Shown here one piece after another: positions 35,223 to 44,109 of a stretch of 64,000 bases of DNA (the first letter of the stretch is position 1; the number at the start of each line of letters is the position of its first letter). A program made the position numbers and the translations under genes. Source of the DNA: Persicitalea jodogahamensis (GTDB lineage: Bacteria; Bacteroidota; Bacteroidia; Cytophagales; Spirosomataceae); assembly GCF_014651615.1 (NCBI RefSeq), contig NZ_BMXF01000002.1:1171629-1235628 (forward strand). Direction: 5' to 3'. Under the pieces are notes generated by a model. The model was not told where the DNA came from. It saw only the letters and a list, made by a program, of their open reading frames with translations, and did not search any database.

Positions 35223-36128
35223 CTAGTGCTTTTGCCCCTCCATAACGCCAAACACGTGCAGAACGTGCGGGAAAAGAACATCAATGTACTCGCTTACTCC
35301 GCCAGTACTGCCCGGCATAGTGATCACTAGGGTTTCCCCGACCAAACCCGCCACGGCGCGCGATAGCATTGAGGTAGGAACGCGCTCCTGCCCGTACTTT
35401 CGGGCAATTTCGGCGATACCGGGAATCGGCCGATCGATCAGTTCAGACACGGCCTCGGGTGTAACGTCGCGGGGAGAAAGTCCGGTGCCGCCGGTGAGCA
35501 GGATCAGCTGGTAACCCAGCGAAACCAGACTCTTTATTTTATCCTGAATGCCGGATTTATCATCGGGGATGATACTGTAATCATTGACTTCAATGGCGAA
35601 AGGTTGTAGTTTGTCAATAATTTTCCGACCCGATTTATCTTCCCCCAAACCTTGGGAAATACTATCGGAGCAGACGATTACGGCCGTTTTGAGGTCAGGC
35701 ATCGAAGCCTTATGATCGCTCTTGCCGCCCTTTTTCTCTAACAATTTGATGTGATGAATCTCCACGCCCTTGTCGATGGGCTTAAGCATGTCATACATCG
35801 TCAGCGCCACCACCGACGCGCCGTGCATGGCTTCTACTTCCACTCCCGTTTTATAGATCGTCTTGACGGTCATTTCGATTACGATCGTCAGATCCTCGAT
35901 GCGGTAGGCAATGCCAGTATACTCGATTGGAAGCGGATGGCAGTCGGGTAGGAGGTCGGGGGTCTTTTTGACGGCCAGCAGTCCGGCCGCTTTCGCCATC
36001 TCGAACACGTCGCCTTTGGGAACTGTGCGCTCCTGAATGGCCGTGATGGTTTCGGGCTTGCTCACCTGCACCATGGCCTGGGCGGTAGCGATTCGGAGCG
36101 TATTGGCCTTATGGGTAATATCAACCAC
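35223..36128 (-). CDS. moaCB: Fused MoaC-MoaB molybdenum cofactor protein
   Basis: This 301-residue protein joins two cofactor enzymes. Residues 1-150 are MoaC (MVDITHKANTLRIATA, LLPDCHPLPIEYTGI, EAMHGASVVALTMYDM), which forms cyclic pyranopterin monophosphate. Residues 155-301 are MoaB/MogA-like (KTAVIVCSDSISQGLGEDKSG, TGGTGLSPRDVTPEA, TMPGSTGGVSEYI), which adenylates molybdopterin. A fused MoaCB is known from several phyla. A moaA gene follows downstream on the same strand, about 70-90 bases away. Confidence 0.92.
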   Translation of the reverse strand: MVDITHKANTLRIATAQAMVQVSKPETITAIQERTVPKGDVFEMAKAAGLLAVKKTPDLLPDCHPLPIEYTGIAYRIEDLTIVIEMTVKTIYKTGVEVEAMHGASVVALTMYDMLKPIDKGVEIHHIKLLEKKGGKSDHKASMPDLKTAVIVCSDSISQGLGEDKSGRKIIDKLQPFAIEVNDYSIIPDDKSGIQDKIKSLVSLGYQLILLTGGTGLSPRDVTPEAVSELIDRPIPGIAEIARKYGQERVPTSMLSRAVAGLVGETLVITMPGSTGGVSEYIDVLFPHVLHVFGVMEGQKH

Positions 36129-36178
36129 GTACTTAATCGGTTATTTGTTAATTGGATTTCAATCGGCAAGCAGCTGTT

Positions 36179-37099
36179 TTATTTGCCACTTCTGGCCACT
36201 GTTTCCTCGGCTACTTCTTTCAGGTGCTCGGCAAAATCTGGACTCACTTTTTCGGGAACAAAACTGACCCGGGTGGGTGATTCATTGAACAGGAAAGCGT
36301 ACCATACCAACCCGCCGAGGTAGCAGCCAGCCTCACTGGCGTGATGTGAATCAAAGCCCAGTTTGTTGTCGTTGGTCCAACGGTACCCGGCATGAAGCGA
36401 ATGGGTTTGGTCGGGCAGGGCCGGCTGCTGCGGATTGGCAAAATTGAAATTTGAGTCTTTGCGGTACCCCCATTTCGAATCGGAGTCAACTTTCCAGAAA
36501 GCATCACCAACAGGAATTACACGAATGCCCAGCTCTTTCGCTTTTGCGCGATAAGCAGCCCGCGATTTTTCCCACATTTCCTTCTCGTTTTGAGCGGTTT
36601 TGTCGTCGTCAATCTGGCCAAATCCGTCCGCATCCGTGCGGTAAGCCCAGGTTTGATGAAAAACTACCTCAGCCTGTGGTTGTAATGCTTTGATGTAGTC
36701 GAAGAGTTTCCTGGCGTAAGGATCATACGTGGAAGGGGCAGCGGAGTGCATGGAATACTGCTGAATGGTGACGATATCCCACTTGCCATTGGACAAAAGC
36801 ATTCGCAGGGATTTTCCGTTATAAGGCCGGCCCTTCGGGTCGAGCGAGTCTGCTTCTGCCGCTTCGGCGTGTTCCCAGTGCCTTTTTAGCGGACTACCCC
36901 CCAATTCCGCCCTTCCAATGACCAGAGCATGGCCTCCATCTGCCACTATTTGGGGGAGGTACCTGGTGGCATTTTGGGAGAAACTATTTCCGATCAGAAA
37001 GAGATGCAAAGTGTCCGTAGCAGCGGACTGGGCGTAGCTTGCGCACACCACCAAGGATAATACACATGCCCACGCAGTTTTTTTTAGATAAAGTAACAT
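36179..37099 (-). CDS. Secreted DUF4886/SGNH-like protein
   Basis: This 306-residue protein has a signal peptide (LLYLKKTAWACVLSLVVCASYAQ) and features of the DUF4886 family of SGNH-like hydrolases: block I LFLIGNSFSQNA (with the nucleophile serine) and the late DSHHASEAGCYLGG (D-x-x-H block V). The VTIQQYS motif in the middle is also seen in the family. It is probably an esterase acting on cell-surface or environmental polysaccharides. It stands inside the moa cluster on the same strand, 50 bases upstream of moaCB, with no known link to cofactor synthesis. Confidence 0.78.
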   Translation of the reverse strand: MLLYLKKTAWACVLSLVVCASYAQSAATDTLHLFLIGNSFSQNATRYLPQIVADGGHALVIGRAELGGSPLKRHWEHAEAAEADSLDPKGRPYNGKSLRMLLSNGKWDIVTIQQYSMHSAAPSTYDPYARKLFDYIKALQPQAEVVFHQTWAYRTDADGFGQIDDDKTAQNEKEMWEKSRAAYRAKAKELGIRVIPVGDAFWKVDSDSKWGYRKDSNFNFANPQQPALPDQTHSLHAGYRWTNDNKLGFDSHHASEAGCYLGGLVWYAFLFNESPTRVSFVPEKVSPDFAEHLKEVAEETVARSGK

Positions 37100-37134
37100 T
37101 CAATCGTTTTTAGGGGTAAAATCAAAGCCGTTCC

Positions 37135-37578
37135 TCAGCGATTCTCTTTCCAGGCGAATTCTCCTTTTTCACCAATCAATTCCTTTCCAAAGATCGGCAC
37201 CTTTGCCTTTATTTCTTCCACTATAAATTCCAGCGCCTCAAACGTAGCGCGGCGATGGGGAGAAGAAACAAAAACAAACAGGCTGATTTCGCCGGTGGGA
37301 ACTACGCCCAGGCTGTGGTAAATGTGCATGCAGGTCAACTCAAACTTCCCGAAAGCTGCTTCGCGGATCTGGTGAAAAACGCTTTCGGCCATTTCGGGGT
37401 AGGCGGTGTACTCGATGCCCGTAACCTGTCCACCTTCTTTTTCATCGGCCCGGATTTGCCCCAGAAATATATTGTGGGCACCAATGCTGGTTTTGGACTG
37501 ATGCTTGGCGATGGAATCGGCCACAAATTGCGGGCTTATCGGCCCTTCTACAAAGACTTTTTTAGGTGTATGACTCAT
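37135..37578 (-). CDS. moaE: Molybdopterin synthase catalytic subunit
   Basis: This 147-residue protein is the large subunit of molybdopterin synthase, which inserts sulfur from thiocarboxylated MoaD into cyclic pyranopterin. Typical motifs are HNIFLGQIR (GxVR-like), YTAYPEMAE, and IYHSLGVVPTGEISLFVFVSSPHRRATFEA, ending with the catalytic lysine in KVPIFGKE. It lies 48 bases downstream of moaD, as expected for an operon. Confidence 0.93.
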   Translation of the reverse strand: MSHTPKKVFVEGPISPQFVADSIAKHQSKTSIGAHNIFLGQIRADEKEGGQVTGIEYTAYPEMAESVFHQIREAAFGKFELTCMHIYHSLGVVPTGEISLFVFVSSPHRRATFEALEFIVEEIKAKVPIFGKELIGEKGEFAWKENR

Positions 37579-37626
37579 GGGTATAATTCAATATTCAGCG
37601 TATGGATACGTCACCTTCGGAATAGA

Positions 37627-37866
37627 TCATCCGCCGGCAAACGGAGGGAGTAATGCTACTTCGGCCGAAGGTGGAATGGGAAAGGCATCGTCCAAAATTT
37701 GTTGATTCACAGCAACCTGAAACTTACGGTCGCGCAAGACGGGGTACTTTTTCAGGATATCATTTTTCAGGTCGCCCACCGTCAGCGCATCCAGCGACGT
37801 CCAGGTTTCGAGCGGTTGGCCGGTGGCTTCGGCAATCATACCGAAATATAGAATGGATAGGGTCAT
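37627..37866 (-). CDS. moaD: Molybdopterin synthase sulfur carrier subunit
   Basis: This 79-residue ubiquitin-like protein ends in the essential Gly-Gly (LLPPFAGG), the site of thiocarboxylate formation. It is the partner of MoaE, encoded next to it. The start MTLSILYFGMIAEATGQ is the usual beta-strand entry of MoaD. Confidence 0.92.
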   Translation of the reverse strand: MTLSILYFGMIAEATGQPLETWTSLDALTVGDLKNDILKKYPVLRDRKFQVAVNQQILDDAFPIPPSAEVALLPPFAGG

Positions 37867-37932
37867 TAATTTATCTTTGAATGAGTTGATGAGCGAATAT
37901 TTTATGAGTATACCACTCTTTATCTTATCTGC

Positions 37933-39162
37933 TCAACAGAAGAAAGGCAATAAATGTGCCTCAACCAGATCACCGGGCTGCACGGTGTTCTGGCCGGCGG
38001 GCAAGTAAATGAGCGCATTGGCGATGGCGAAAGAGCGCAAAGCAAACGACTCCTGGCCATCAAGCGGCGTCACAGCTTCGGTAGTAGCGGTAGCCTTCAG
38101 GAATTCATCACGCTCTCCATGAAATGAAAAAGCGTGGGTGATTGGTAGTTTTAATTTAGGCAGGAAACAGTCACTACGCCCCGACAATAGCCTCAGAGCG
38201 GGCAGTACATACTCGTAATAGCAAACCAGTGTGGAGGCCGGGTTGCCGGGAAGCGCGAAAATGATGGTATCATCATTCCGCCCGAAAAACAGTGGCTTAC
38301 CGGGTCGCTGCCGCACTTTGTAAAAGACAGTCTCCACGCCAATCTCCTCCAAAGCAGTACCTACGAAATCGTAGTCTCCCACCGACACGCCGCCCGTACT
38401 GAGCACTACGTCGTTGTTTTCGGTCAGGTCACGCAGAGCGGCGATGGTTGCCGCTTCATCGTCAGGTACGTAACGAATTTCGACCTCCAGGATTCCTTCG
38501 GCGCGGAGTACCGCGGCCAGCATGGATGAACTGGATTCAAAAATTTGCCCGAAACGCAAACCGCCGTTGCCGGGCAAGTCGTTGCCCGGCAAAACGTTGC
38601 CCGGCAACACCAGTTCATCACCCGTGACGAGTATTCCGACGCTCGGTCGTCGGTAGACTTTCACGTTCTGGATATTCATTCCGGCTAAAAAACCTACCGA
38701 ACCGGGCGTGAGATAAGTGTTTTTGGGCATCGCCAGATCGCCTTTCCTGATTTGCTGACCGATGGAGCGGACATTTTGGCCCTCACTGACCGGAAATTGC
38801 TGAATGGCTGCTTCGTTGTCATTTCGTTCCACTTTTTCTTTCATCACTACCGCCGTGGCTCCATCAGGAACTGGCGCACCCGTCAGAATATGCAGGGCTG
38901 TGCCCCTTTCCAGCACCTGCGGAGTGTCGTTGCCCGCTCGTGACTCGGCTACCACAGGCAGCGTAATGCCGGATTGAGCCACATCGGCGTGGTGTAAAGC
39001 GTACCCATCCATCGAAGACTGCCGAAAAGGCGGTAACGCCAGGGGTGATACCACATCTTCTGAAAGTACCTGGCCCACTGCCTCGGAAAGATTCTTTTGC
39101 TCCGGGTAGAGTACCCGGACAGTGGATTTGATAAGTGATTGGGCTTCCTGAACGCTGATCAT
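37933..39162 (-). CDS. moeA: Molybdopterin molybdenumtransferase
   Basis: This 409-residue enzyme inserts molybdate into adenylated molybdopterin. MoeA motifs are visible: PPFRQSSMDGYAL, ILTGAPVPDGATAVVMKE, the catalytic STGGVSVGDYDFV region and LPGNPASTLVCYY. Between the two central motifs, after GDELV, a short triple repeat LPGN-x-LPGN-x-LPGN is encoded by a tandem DNA repeat (about 38565-38612), which lengthens a surface loop. First gene of the moeA-moaD-moaE run. Confidence 0.93.
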   Translation of the reverse strand: MISVQEAQSLIKSTVRVLYPEQKNLSEAVGQVLSEDVVSPLALPPFRQSSMDGYALHHADVAQSGITLPVVAESRAGNDTPQVLERGTALHILTGAPVPDGATAVVMKEKVERNDNEAAIQQFPVSEGQNVRSIGQQIRKGDLAMPKNTYLTPGSVGFLAGMNIQNVKVYRRPSVGILVTGDELVLPGNVLPGNDLPGNGGLRFGQIFESSSSMLAAVLRAEGILEVEIRYVPDDEAATIAALRDLTENNDVVLSTGGVSVGDYDFVGTALEEIGVETVFYKVRQRPGKPLFFGRNDDTIIFALPGNPASTLVCYYEYVLPALRLLSGRSDCFLPKLKLPITHAFSFHGERDEFLKATATTEAVTPLDGQESFALRSFAIANALIYLPAGQNTVQPGDLVEAHLLPFFC

Positions 39163-39214
39163 GGGTTTATAAACTAGGTAGTCTGCTCAAAAATAAAAAT
39201 TATGCCTAATAACG

Positions 39215-39243
39215 AAAAAAGTGCCCAGTTACGGACACTTTTT
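39215..39243 (-). terminator. Bidirectional terminator between the DUF4097 gene and moeA
   Basis: An 11-bp stem with one G-U pair and a six-base loop carries A and T runs at both outer ends, so it can end transcripts on both strands. A second hairpin of 11 bp (39288-39320) lies between it and the DUF4097 stop but has no T run. The site separates the DUF4097 transcript from moeA. Confidence 0.65.
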
Positions 39244-39323
39244 CTGGGACAGATAGCCCCTTTCATCGCTAATAGATATTTTTTGCTTGTCGGGCTTCGG
39301 CTTCGCTCAGCCTGACAAGCCGC

Positions 39324-40364
39324 TTACTGGTTGACATAGATGCTGCCACTGCTGGCACTCAGTTTGATCGGAATTCCGCCACCGTTCAGGCTGCCTTGTA
39401 CCCGGTCCTTATCCATCCGTCCGTCGAAGTTCTTTAGATCGATGGACACGCGGTTTCCGCGCAAATCCAGGTCCAGGCCTTTGTTAAGCGGCATGTTCAC
39501 CCGCACACTACCCGCCGAAGTAGACAGCGACACGAAGTCACCCAGGCGGTCAAAGTCGGCTTCGATACTACCCGCGCTGGTGCTGGCCTTTACGCTGGCG
39601 GCCAGGTTTTTCATCCGGATGGAGCCGCCCGAAGTTCTGGTTTCCAGGTCGCCCTGAATTCCGTCGGCCCGCACACCGCCGCCGCTGGTCGTGGCCGTTA
39701 TTTTGCCATTAAGGTCGGCGAGCGAAATGCTGCCGCCACTAGTGATCAGGCGAATGTTGCCGACCATACTTTCGGCTTTGATACTACCGCCGCTGGTTAT
39801 GAGATCTACGTTATCAGAACAGTTGATGGCTTCGATACTTCCGCCGGAGGTGCGGCCCTTGATGTTGCCTTTCAGGTCATTGATGTCGATGCTGCCACCA
39901 CTGGTACTGAAATTCTGCTCGCCGTTCAGGGAAGCAAGCCGGATGCTGCCACCGCTGGTGCGCAGGTCGGTGGCGAAGTTCCGTGGTGTATAGACCTTAA
40001 AGCCAATGGAAAGGCCTTTTTTCCAGTTCATACCGTTACTATCTTTCGGCTTGGCAATTGCCACGACGATATTCCCCTCCCGGCGGATGGTCACGTCATA
40101 CTGTTTGAGGCGCTCTTCAATCTCTTCGTCGCTCACCTCGCTACCGTTCCAGTTGTTGGCACGAACGTACATTTCCACTTTTACGCCGTTTTTGCTGTCT
40201 CCTTCCACCGCAATGGAGCCGCCGGAAGTTTGGACCTTGACGGCTTGCAGGTAGTTCTCGGAAAAATCTTTCGTGAAATAAGGCTGGTCTTTGTTGCGCT
40301 GGGCATAAGTACCCGTGGCTACGAATAGGGCAAGAATGGCAATGTAAAGTCTCTTTGTTTTCAT
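39324..40364 (-). CDS. Secreted DUF4097 beta-helix repeat protein
   Basis: This 346-residue protein has a signal peptide (MKTKRLYIAILALFVATGTYAQ). Eleven copies of TS[GA]GS[IV] (some degenerate), spaced about 20-22 residues in the central part, point to a right-handed beta-helix in which each TSGGSI turn ends a coil; this is the DUF4097/putative adhesin pattern. The N-terminal part holds YVRANNWNG and a KxxN charged region. The chosen ATG at 40364 removes a 39-residue extension that lacks signal character. It is probably surface or periplasmic; function unknown. Confidence 0.83.
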   Translation of the reverse strand: MKTKRLYIAILALFVATGTYAQRNKDQPYFTKDFSENYLQAVKVQTSGGSIAVEGDSKNGVKVEMYVRANNWNGSEVSDEEIEERLKQYDVTIRREGNIVVAIAKPKDSNGMNWKKGLSIGFKVYTPRNFATDLRTSGGSIRLASLNGEQNFSTSGGSIDINDLKGNIKGRTSGGSIEAINCSDNVDLITSGGSIKAESMVGNIRLITSGGSISLADLNGKITATTSGGGVRADGIQGDLETRTSGGSIRMKNLAASVKASTSAGSIEADFDRLGDFVSLSTSAGSVRVNMPLNKGLDLDLRGNRVSIDLKNFDGRMDKDRVQGSLNGGGIPIKLSASSGSIYVNQ

Positions 40365-40697
40365 GGTTCGCTTGTTGTTTGTTTTAGTAGTGATGCGTCG
40401 TGCGGCAGGAAGGTTGCATCCCGGTTTTTTTATTTTGGAATAAACAGATGTCATGAAGGTATAAAAGGGGTATGCCAGCACAACTGTTTGCTGATTTTCA
40501 GGCGTTTGAAGAGTTATGCGTTTTTTAATTGGTCGTTACCGGACACTTGGTGTTCGGAATCGGACACCAAGTCACTTCACCTCCGGCCCACGTCCAGCAG
40601 TGGCCGGCTGGCGTTCAGGAAAGGGGTAGTTCAATCGGAGGCAAGAGGCGCCGGACTAGTGGCTTGGTTGTCAACAAGGAAAGCGAATTGCCAAAAG
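40365..40697. other. Intergenic region between nhaD-like and DUF4097 genes
   Basis: No gene is seen in these 333 bases. They contain a near-perfect 12-bp inverted repeat (40544-40555 with 40560-40571, loop GAAT, one G-U pair) without T runs, which could be an operator or an RNA hairpin after the antiporter gene, and the leader of the DUF4097 gene. Confidence 0.5.
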
Positions 40698-42011
40698 CTA
40701 GTTCAGCAAATAATACACCGCAACCCCCGAGAAGTAACCCAGTAATGCATAGACTGAGATTCTTTTAAAGTACCAGACGAAGTCGATTTTGAGGATTCCC
40801 ATGGCAGCGACGCCCGCCGCTGAGCCGATGATGAGGATACTGCCGCCCGTTCCGGCGCAGTAGGCCAGCAGATTCCAGAAGTCGCTGTCGGGCTGGAACT
40901 CCGTGAGGGGGTACATGCCCATGGTAGCGGCTACCAAAGGTACGTTGTCTACCAGCGAGGATAGAAGTCCGATAAGCGTGTTGATAATGTAGATATTACC
41001 AAAGGTTTCATCGAGGGTTGTAGCCAGCAGGCGCAGGTGGCCGGACGTATCCAACGCGCCCACCGCCAGCAGAATGCCCAAAAAGAATAGAATACTGGGG
41101 GTGTCGACGCGCCGGAGGATATTGGCAACCGACAGGCCACGTTTGATTTCCAGTTCCTTGGAACGGTGGAGCATCTCGGTAAACGCCCATAACACACCCA
41201 CTGACAACAGGACGCCCATGTAGGGAGGATAATGCGTGATCGATTTGAAAATTGGGACTGAAAGCAGCCCGAAACCGCCCAGGGCGAACATGACATTCTG
41301 TTCGAAAGGTGTGGTACTTACCTGCCCATGCTCTGATCCCAGTGATTTTTCTGGTGCCTGTACATTTCCTTTAAGAGCAAATGAAGCCGCGAGCAGCGGC
41401 ACAAGCAGGCTTACGATGGAGGGCAGGATTAATTCTCTCATCACATTGAACGTCGTGACCTGACCACCGATCCAGAGCATGATGGTGGTCACATCGCCGA
41501 TAGGCGAGAAGGCCCCACCCGCGTTGGCAGCCAGGATGACAAAGCCTCCCAGGAGCCAGACATCCTCTTGCTTCCGGACAATACGGCGGATCAGGGCGCA
41601 CATGATGATTGTGGTCGTCATGTTGTCGAGGCCAGCCGAGAGAAAGAAAGACACCCAGGAAATAATCCACAGGAGCTTGACGCGGTCGGTGGTCGATATA
41701 CGGTCGGTGATGGCCCTGAATCCGTCATGGGCGTCGACCAGCTCGACAATGGTCATGGCCCCCAGCAAAAAGAAAAGAATACCGGAGATTTCTCCCAGAT
41801 GCTCAAATAGTGACTCGTTGAGGTACTCGTGCGGCTCGCCGGGAAGGGGGGCGTTCTGGAAGGCAGGCATGTACTCGAAGCCAACCAAAAGTATAATCCA
41901 ACAAAAAACCCCCGTCAGCAAGGCTGAGGCGGCTTTGTCAATTTTCAGGGGATGTTCCAGCGCGATCAGGGCATAGCCCAGAACAAACACGCCGACGAGG
42001 AGTAGAGCCAT
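40698..42011 (-). CDS. nhaD: Sodium:proton antiporter NhaD-like
   Basis: This 437-residue membrane protein of the NhaD/ArsB (IT) superfamily has about ten to twelve hydrophobic segments. The FLSAGLDNMTTTIIM motif and ANAGGAFSPIGDVTTIMLW are characteristic of NhaD antiporters, which export sodium in exchange for protons. It lies downstream of a CBS-domain gene on the same strand with 65 bases between; CBS proteins often regulate transporters by binding adenine nucleotides, so a functional link is possible. Confidence 0.9.
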   Translation of the reverse strand: MALLLVGVFVLGYALIALEHPLKIDKAASALLTGVFCWIILLVGFEYMPAFQNAPLPGEPHEYLNESLFEHLGEISGILFFLLGAMTIVELVDAHDGFRAITDRISTTDRVKLLWIISWVSFFLSAGLDNMTTTIIMCALIRRIVRKQEDVWLLGGFVILAANAGGAFSPIGDVTTIMLWIGGQVTTFNVMRELILPSIVSLLVPLLAASFALKGNVQAPEKSLGSEHGQVSTTPFEQNVMFALGGFGLLSVPIFKSITHYPPYMGVLLSVGVLWAFTEMLHRSKELEIKRGLSVANILRRVDTPSILFFLGILLAVGALDTSGHLRLLATTLDETFGNIYIINTLIGLLSSLVDNVPLVAATMGMYPLTEFQPDSDFWNLLAYCAGTGGSILIIGSAAGVAAMGILKIDFVWYFKRISVYALLGYFSGVAVYYLLN

Positions 42012-42076
42012 TCAGGCAATAGACAAATGATAGTGGTTGGTGGACAACTTTAAATTTCCGGCCGCTGGCAGGCTCC

Positions 42077-42511
42077 CTACGATTGCGTGATGTATTGTTC
42101 GAGGAACTGGATGTGTTGCTTCTGCTCCGACATGATGGACTTGACCACATCGCCGATGCTGACTACACCGATGACCCGACCATTCTCCATTACCGGTAAA
42201 TGACGGATGCGCTTTTGGCCGAGCATTCCCATGCATTCCTGAATAGTGGTGTCAGGCTCTACGGTAAAGACTTTTGGCGTCATCACCTCAGAGATCGGGG
42301 TACTTTTGGCCTTTCGGCCCTGGATGATTCCTTTGCGGGCGTAGTCGCGCTCGGAGAAAATGCCGACGAGTTCATCGCCATCCAGCACCACGACCGCCCC
42401 GATGTTTTTTTCGGATAAAAGATGCAGCGTATCGATGACACTGGTGGTAGGCGGCACACTCCACACTTCGGAGATCGCTTTGTCCTCGAGGATTTTCTTT
42501 ACGCTAATCAT
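42077..42511 (-). CDS. CBS-domain protein
   Basis: This 144-residue protein consists of two CBS motifs (residues about 15-65 with VVLDGDELVGIFSERDYARK, and 80-130 with HLPVMENGRVIGVVSIGDVVK), which form one Bateman domain binding AMP/ATP or S-adenosylmethionine. No catalytic domain is attached. It precedes the NhaD-like gene and may modulate it. Confidence 0.9.
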   Translation of the reverse strand: MISVKKILEDKAISEVWSVPPTTSVIDTLHLLSEKNIGAVVVLDGDELVGIFSERDYARKGIIQGRKAKSTPISEVMTPKVFTVEPDTTIQECMGMLGQKRIRHLPVMENGRVIGVVSIGDVVKSIMSEQKQHIQFLEQYITQS

Positions 42512-42664
42512 AACGGAATCATTAAGAAGTAAGTAAGGTTTAGGAATAGTGGGTCGAATATAGGTGCCTGCACTTTTATTTACAAATAATTCATCGAAAA
42601 TTATTATTGGGTTCGAGCCGTTGTGTCACAATTTCGTATCTTGCCCATCCAAAAATATCCTTTT

Positions 42665-42859
42665 ATGCTCCCTGTTATCCTTCTTTCCATTGTTCTGGTT
42701 CTGGCCGGATTCCTGTTATTCAGCGTCCGTTTGTTGTTTATCAAGAATGGTGAATTCAAAGGTACCTGCGCCACGAACAATCCTTTCATGCAGCAGGAAG
42801 GGGCTACCTGTGGGGTTTGCGGCCGGAAGCCAGGGGAGGATTGTGCGGAGGGGAAGTAA
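42665..42859 (+). CDS. Small cysteine-containing membrane protein
   Basis: This 64-residue protein has one N-terminal membrane segment (MLPVILLSIVLVLAGFLLFSVRLL), a conserved-looking GEFKGTCATNNP, and C-terminal cysteines in CGVCGRKPGEDC. The layout of one membrane helix followed by closely spaced cysteines recalls NqrM-like assembly factors and small conserved membrane proteins common in Bacteroidota; identity is not certain. The ATG at 42665 is chosen over 42623 because the hydrophobic segment starts there. It converges with the DUF72 gene (ten bases apart). Confidence 0.65.
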   Translation: MLPVILLSIVLVLAGFLLFSVRLLFIKNGEFKGTCATNNPFMQQEGATCGVCGRKPGEDCAEGK

Positions 42860-42869
42860 GCGTTTCAAA

Positions 42870-43598
42870 CTACCTGTTCAGGAAATGTTTCAGGGTTAGT
42901 GCATTTCGGACGGCATTTCCGCCGCCGTCATTGTTGAAATATACGTACACTTCCTTGCCCGAGTACTCCCATTCCCGCAGGCGGTAGGCCCACCAGCGCA
43001 GGTCGTCGTCGGAGTAGGAGCCGCCGTAGAGCCAGCCCGGATCGGGACCGTGAAGGCGCACATAGACAAAGGACGCCGTGGCCCGCAGGATGCAGGGTAG
43101 TCCGGCTCCGCTCATGACGCAGTAAGCCGCCTGATGTTTTTCCAGTAGTTCAAAGATTGGTTCCTGATGCCAGCTTGGGTGTCGGAATTCTACCGCCACC
43201 CTTATCCATTCGGGTAAAGTACCTAAGAAATAATCAAGTCGTGCGTAGTCGAAGGCAAAATTGGGTGAAAGCTGCACCAGCAGAACGGCCCTTTTTTCGC
43301 GCAGGATGTGCCAGCAGCGCGCAATGCGATCTGCCCAAACCTCGGGCGCGTACAGCCTTTTGGAATGAGTCAACCCACGGGGCGCTTTCACGGTGAGCTG
43401 GAAACCATCAGGGAGTCGCTGGCGCCAGCTGGCAAATGTTTGCTCCCGGGGCCAGTGGTAAAAACTACTGTTCAACTCGACCGTCCCGAAACGCTCGACG
43501 TAATAAGACAAACGTTCGCGGACGGGAGTGGAGTCGGGATAAAGTACCCCCTGCCAGTGATCATAACTCCAGCCCGATGTGCCGATGTGGATGGCCAT
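42870..43598 (-). CDS. DUF72-family protein
   Basis: This 242-residue protein belongs to DUF72 (YecE-like, TIM-barrel fold). It starts IHIGTSGWSYDHWQG and has VELNSSFYHWP, FQLTVKAPRGLTHSKRL and LVQLSPNF, with AVEFRHPSW and the late VYVYFNNDGGGNAVRNA, all hallmarks of the family. The biochemical role is unknown. Its length matches the usual 240-280 residues. Confidence 0.9.
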   Translation of the reverse strand: MAIHIGTSGWSYDHWQGVLYPDSTPVRERLSYYVERFGTVELNSSFYHWPREQTFASWRQRLPDGFQLTVKAPRGLTHSKRLYAPEVWADRIARCWHILREKRAVLLVQLSPNFAFDYARLDYFLGTLPEWIRVAVEFRHPSWHQEPIFELLEKHQAAYCVMSGAGLPCILRATASFVYVRLHGPDPGWLYGGSYSDDDLRWWAYRLREWEYSGKEVYVYFNNDGGGNAVRNALTLKHFLNR

Positions 43599-44109
43599 AC
43601 CTAGTGAATTTGGTTTTTGTCTGTCCGTGTGAAAATCAAGCCTTTAAAATTTAACTTTCCCGCTTCAAATGCTGTACCGTTGGCGTCGCCTGGGCTAGCC
43701 GTTGTCACAGAATGCATTCGGGGGCTCTCATAGCAGTATAGTATCCGGATTTCGTCATCGTCCCTTTCTTTCCACTCTCTGAATAGCCTCTGCTCTGAGA
43801 CGGCGGAGTGATTATTTCAGCTGGTCTTTCGGGTTTCTGGAATAGCGGGACTAGTTGTCTGGATGGGAGGCGGATTGTAGCCATACAAGTAAATTGCCCC
43901 AAGATATGATACTTTGTAATCCACTTTACTATATTGCGGCCTGACTGTCGCTGGTGTGATTGCATGTCATAGATGACCCAGCCTTTGAGTAACAGATCAA
44001 GGACCGCCTTTGACATTAAGATGTTTGCCATGTGGCATTTCCGAAGTTTCATGGCGAACTCAATATAATCGGTCCCCAGCGAGATGGAGAATTGTATCAT
44101 CTCCGGGAA

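Noticed and set aside
43705-44100. Minus-strand open frame of 131 codons
   Set aside because: No domain, no signal peptide and uneven composition; it is not convincing as a gene although it cannot be excluded.
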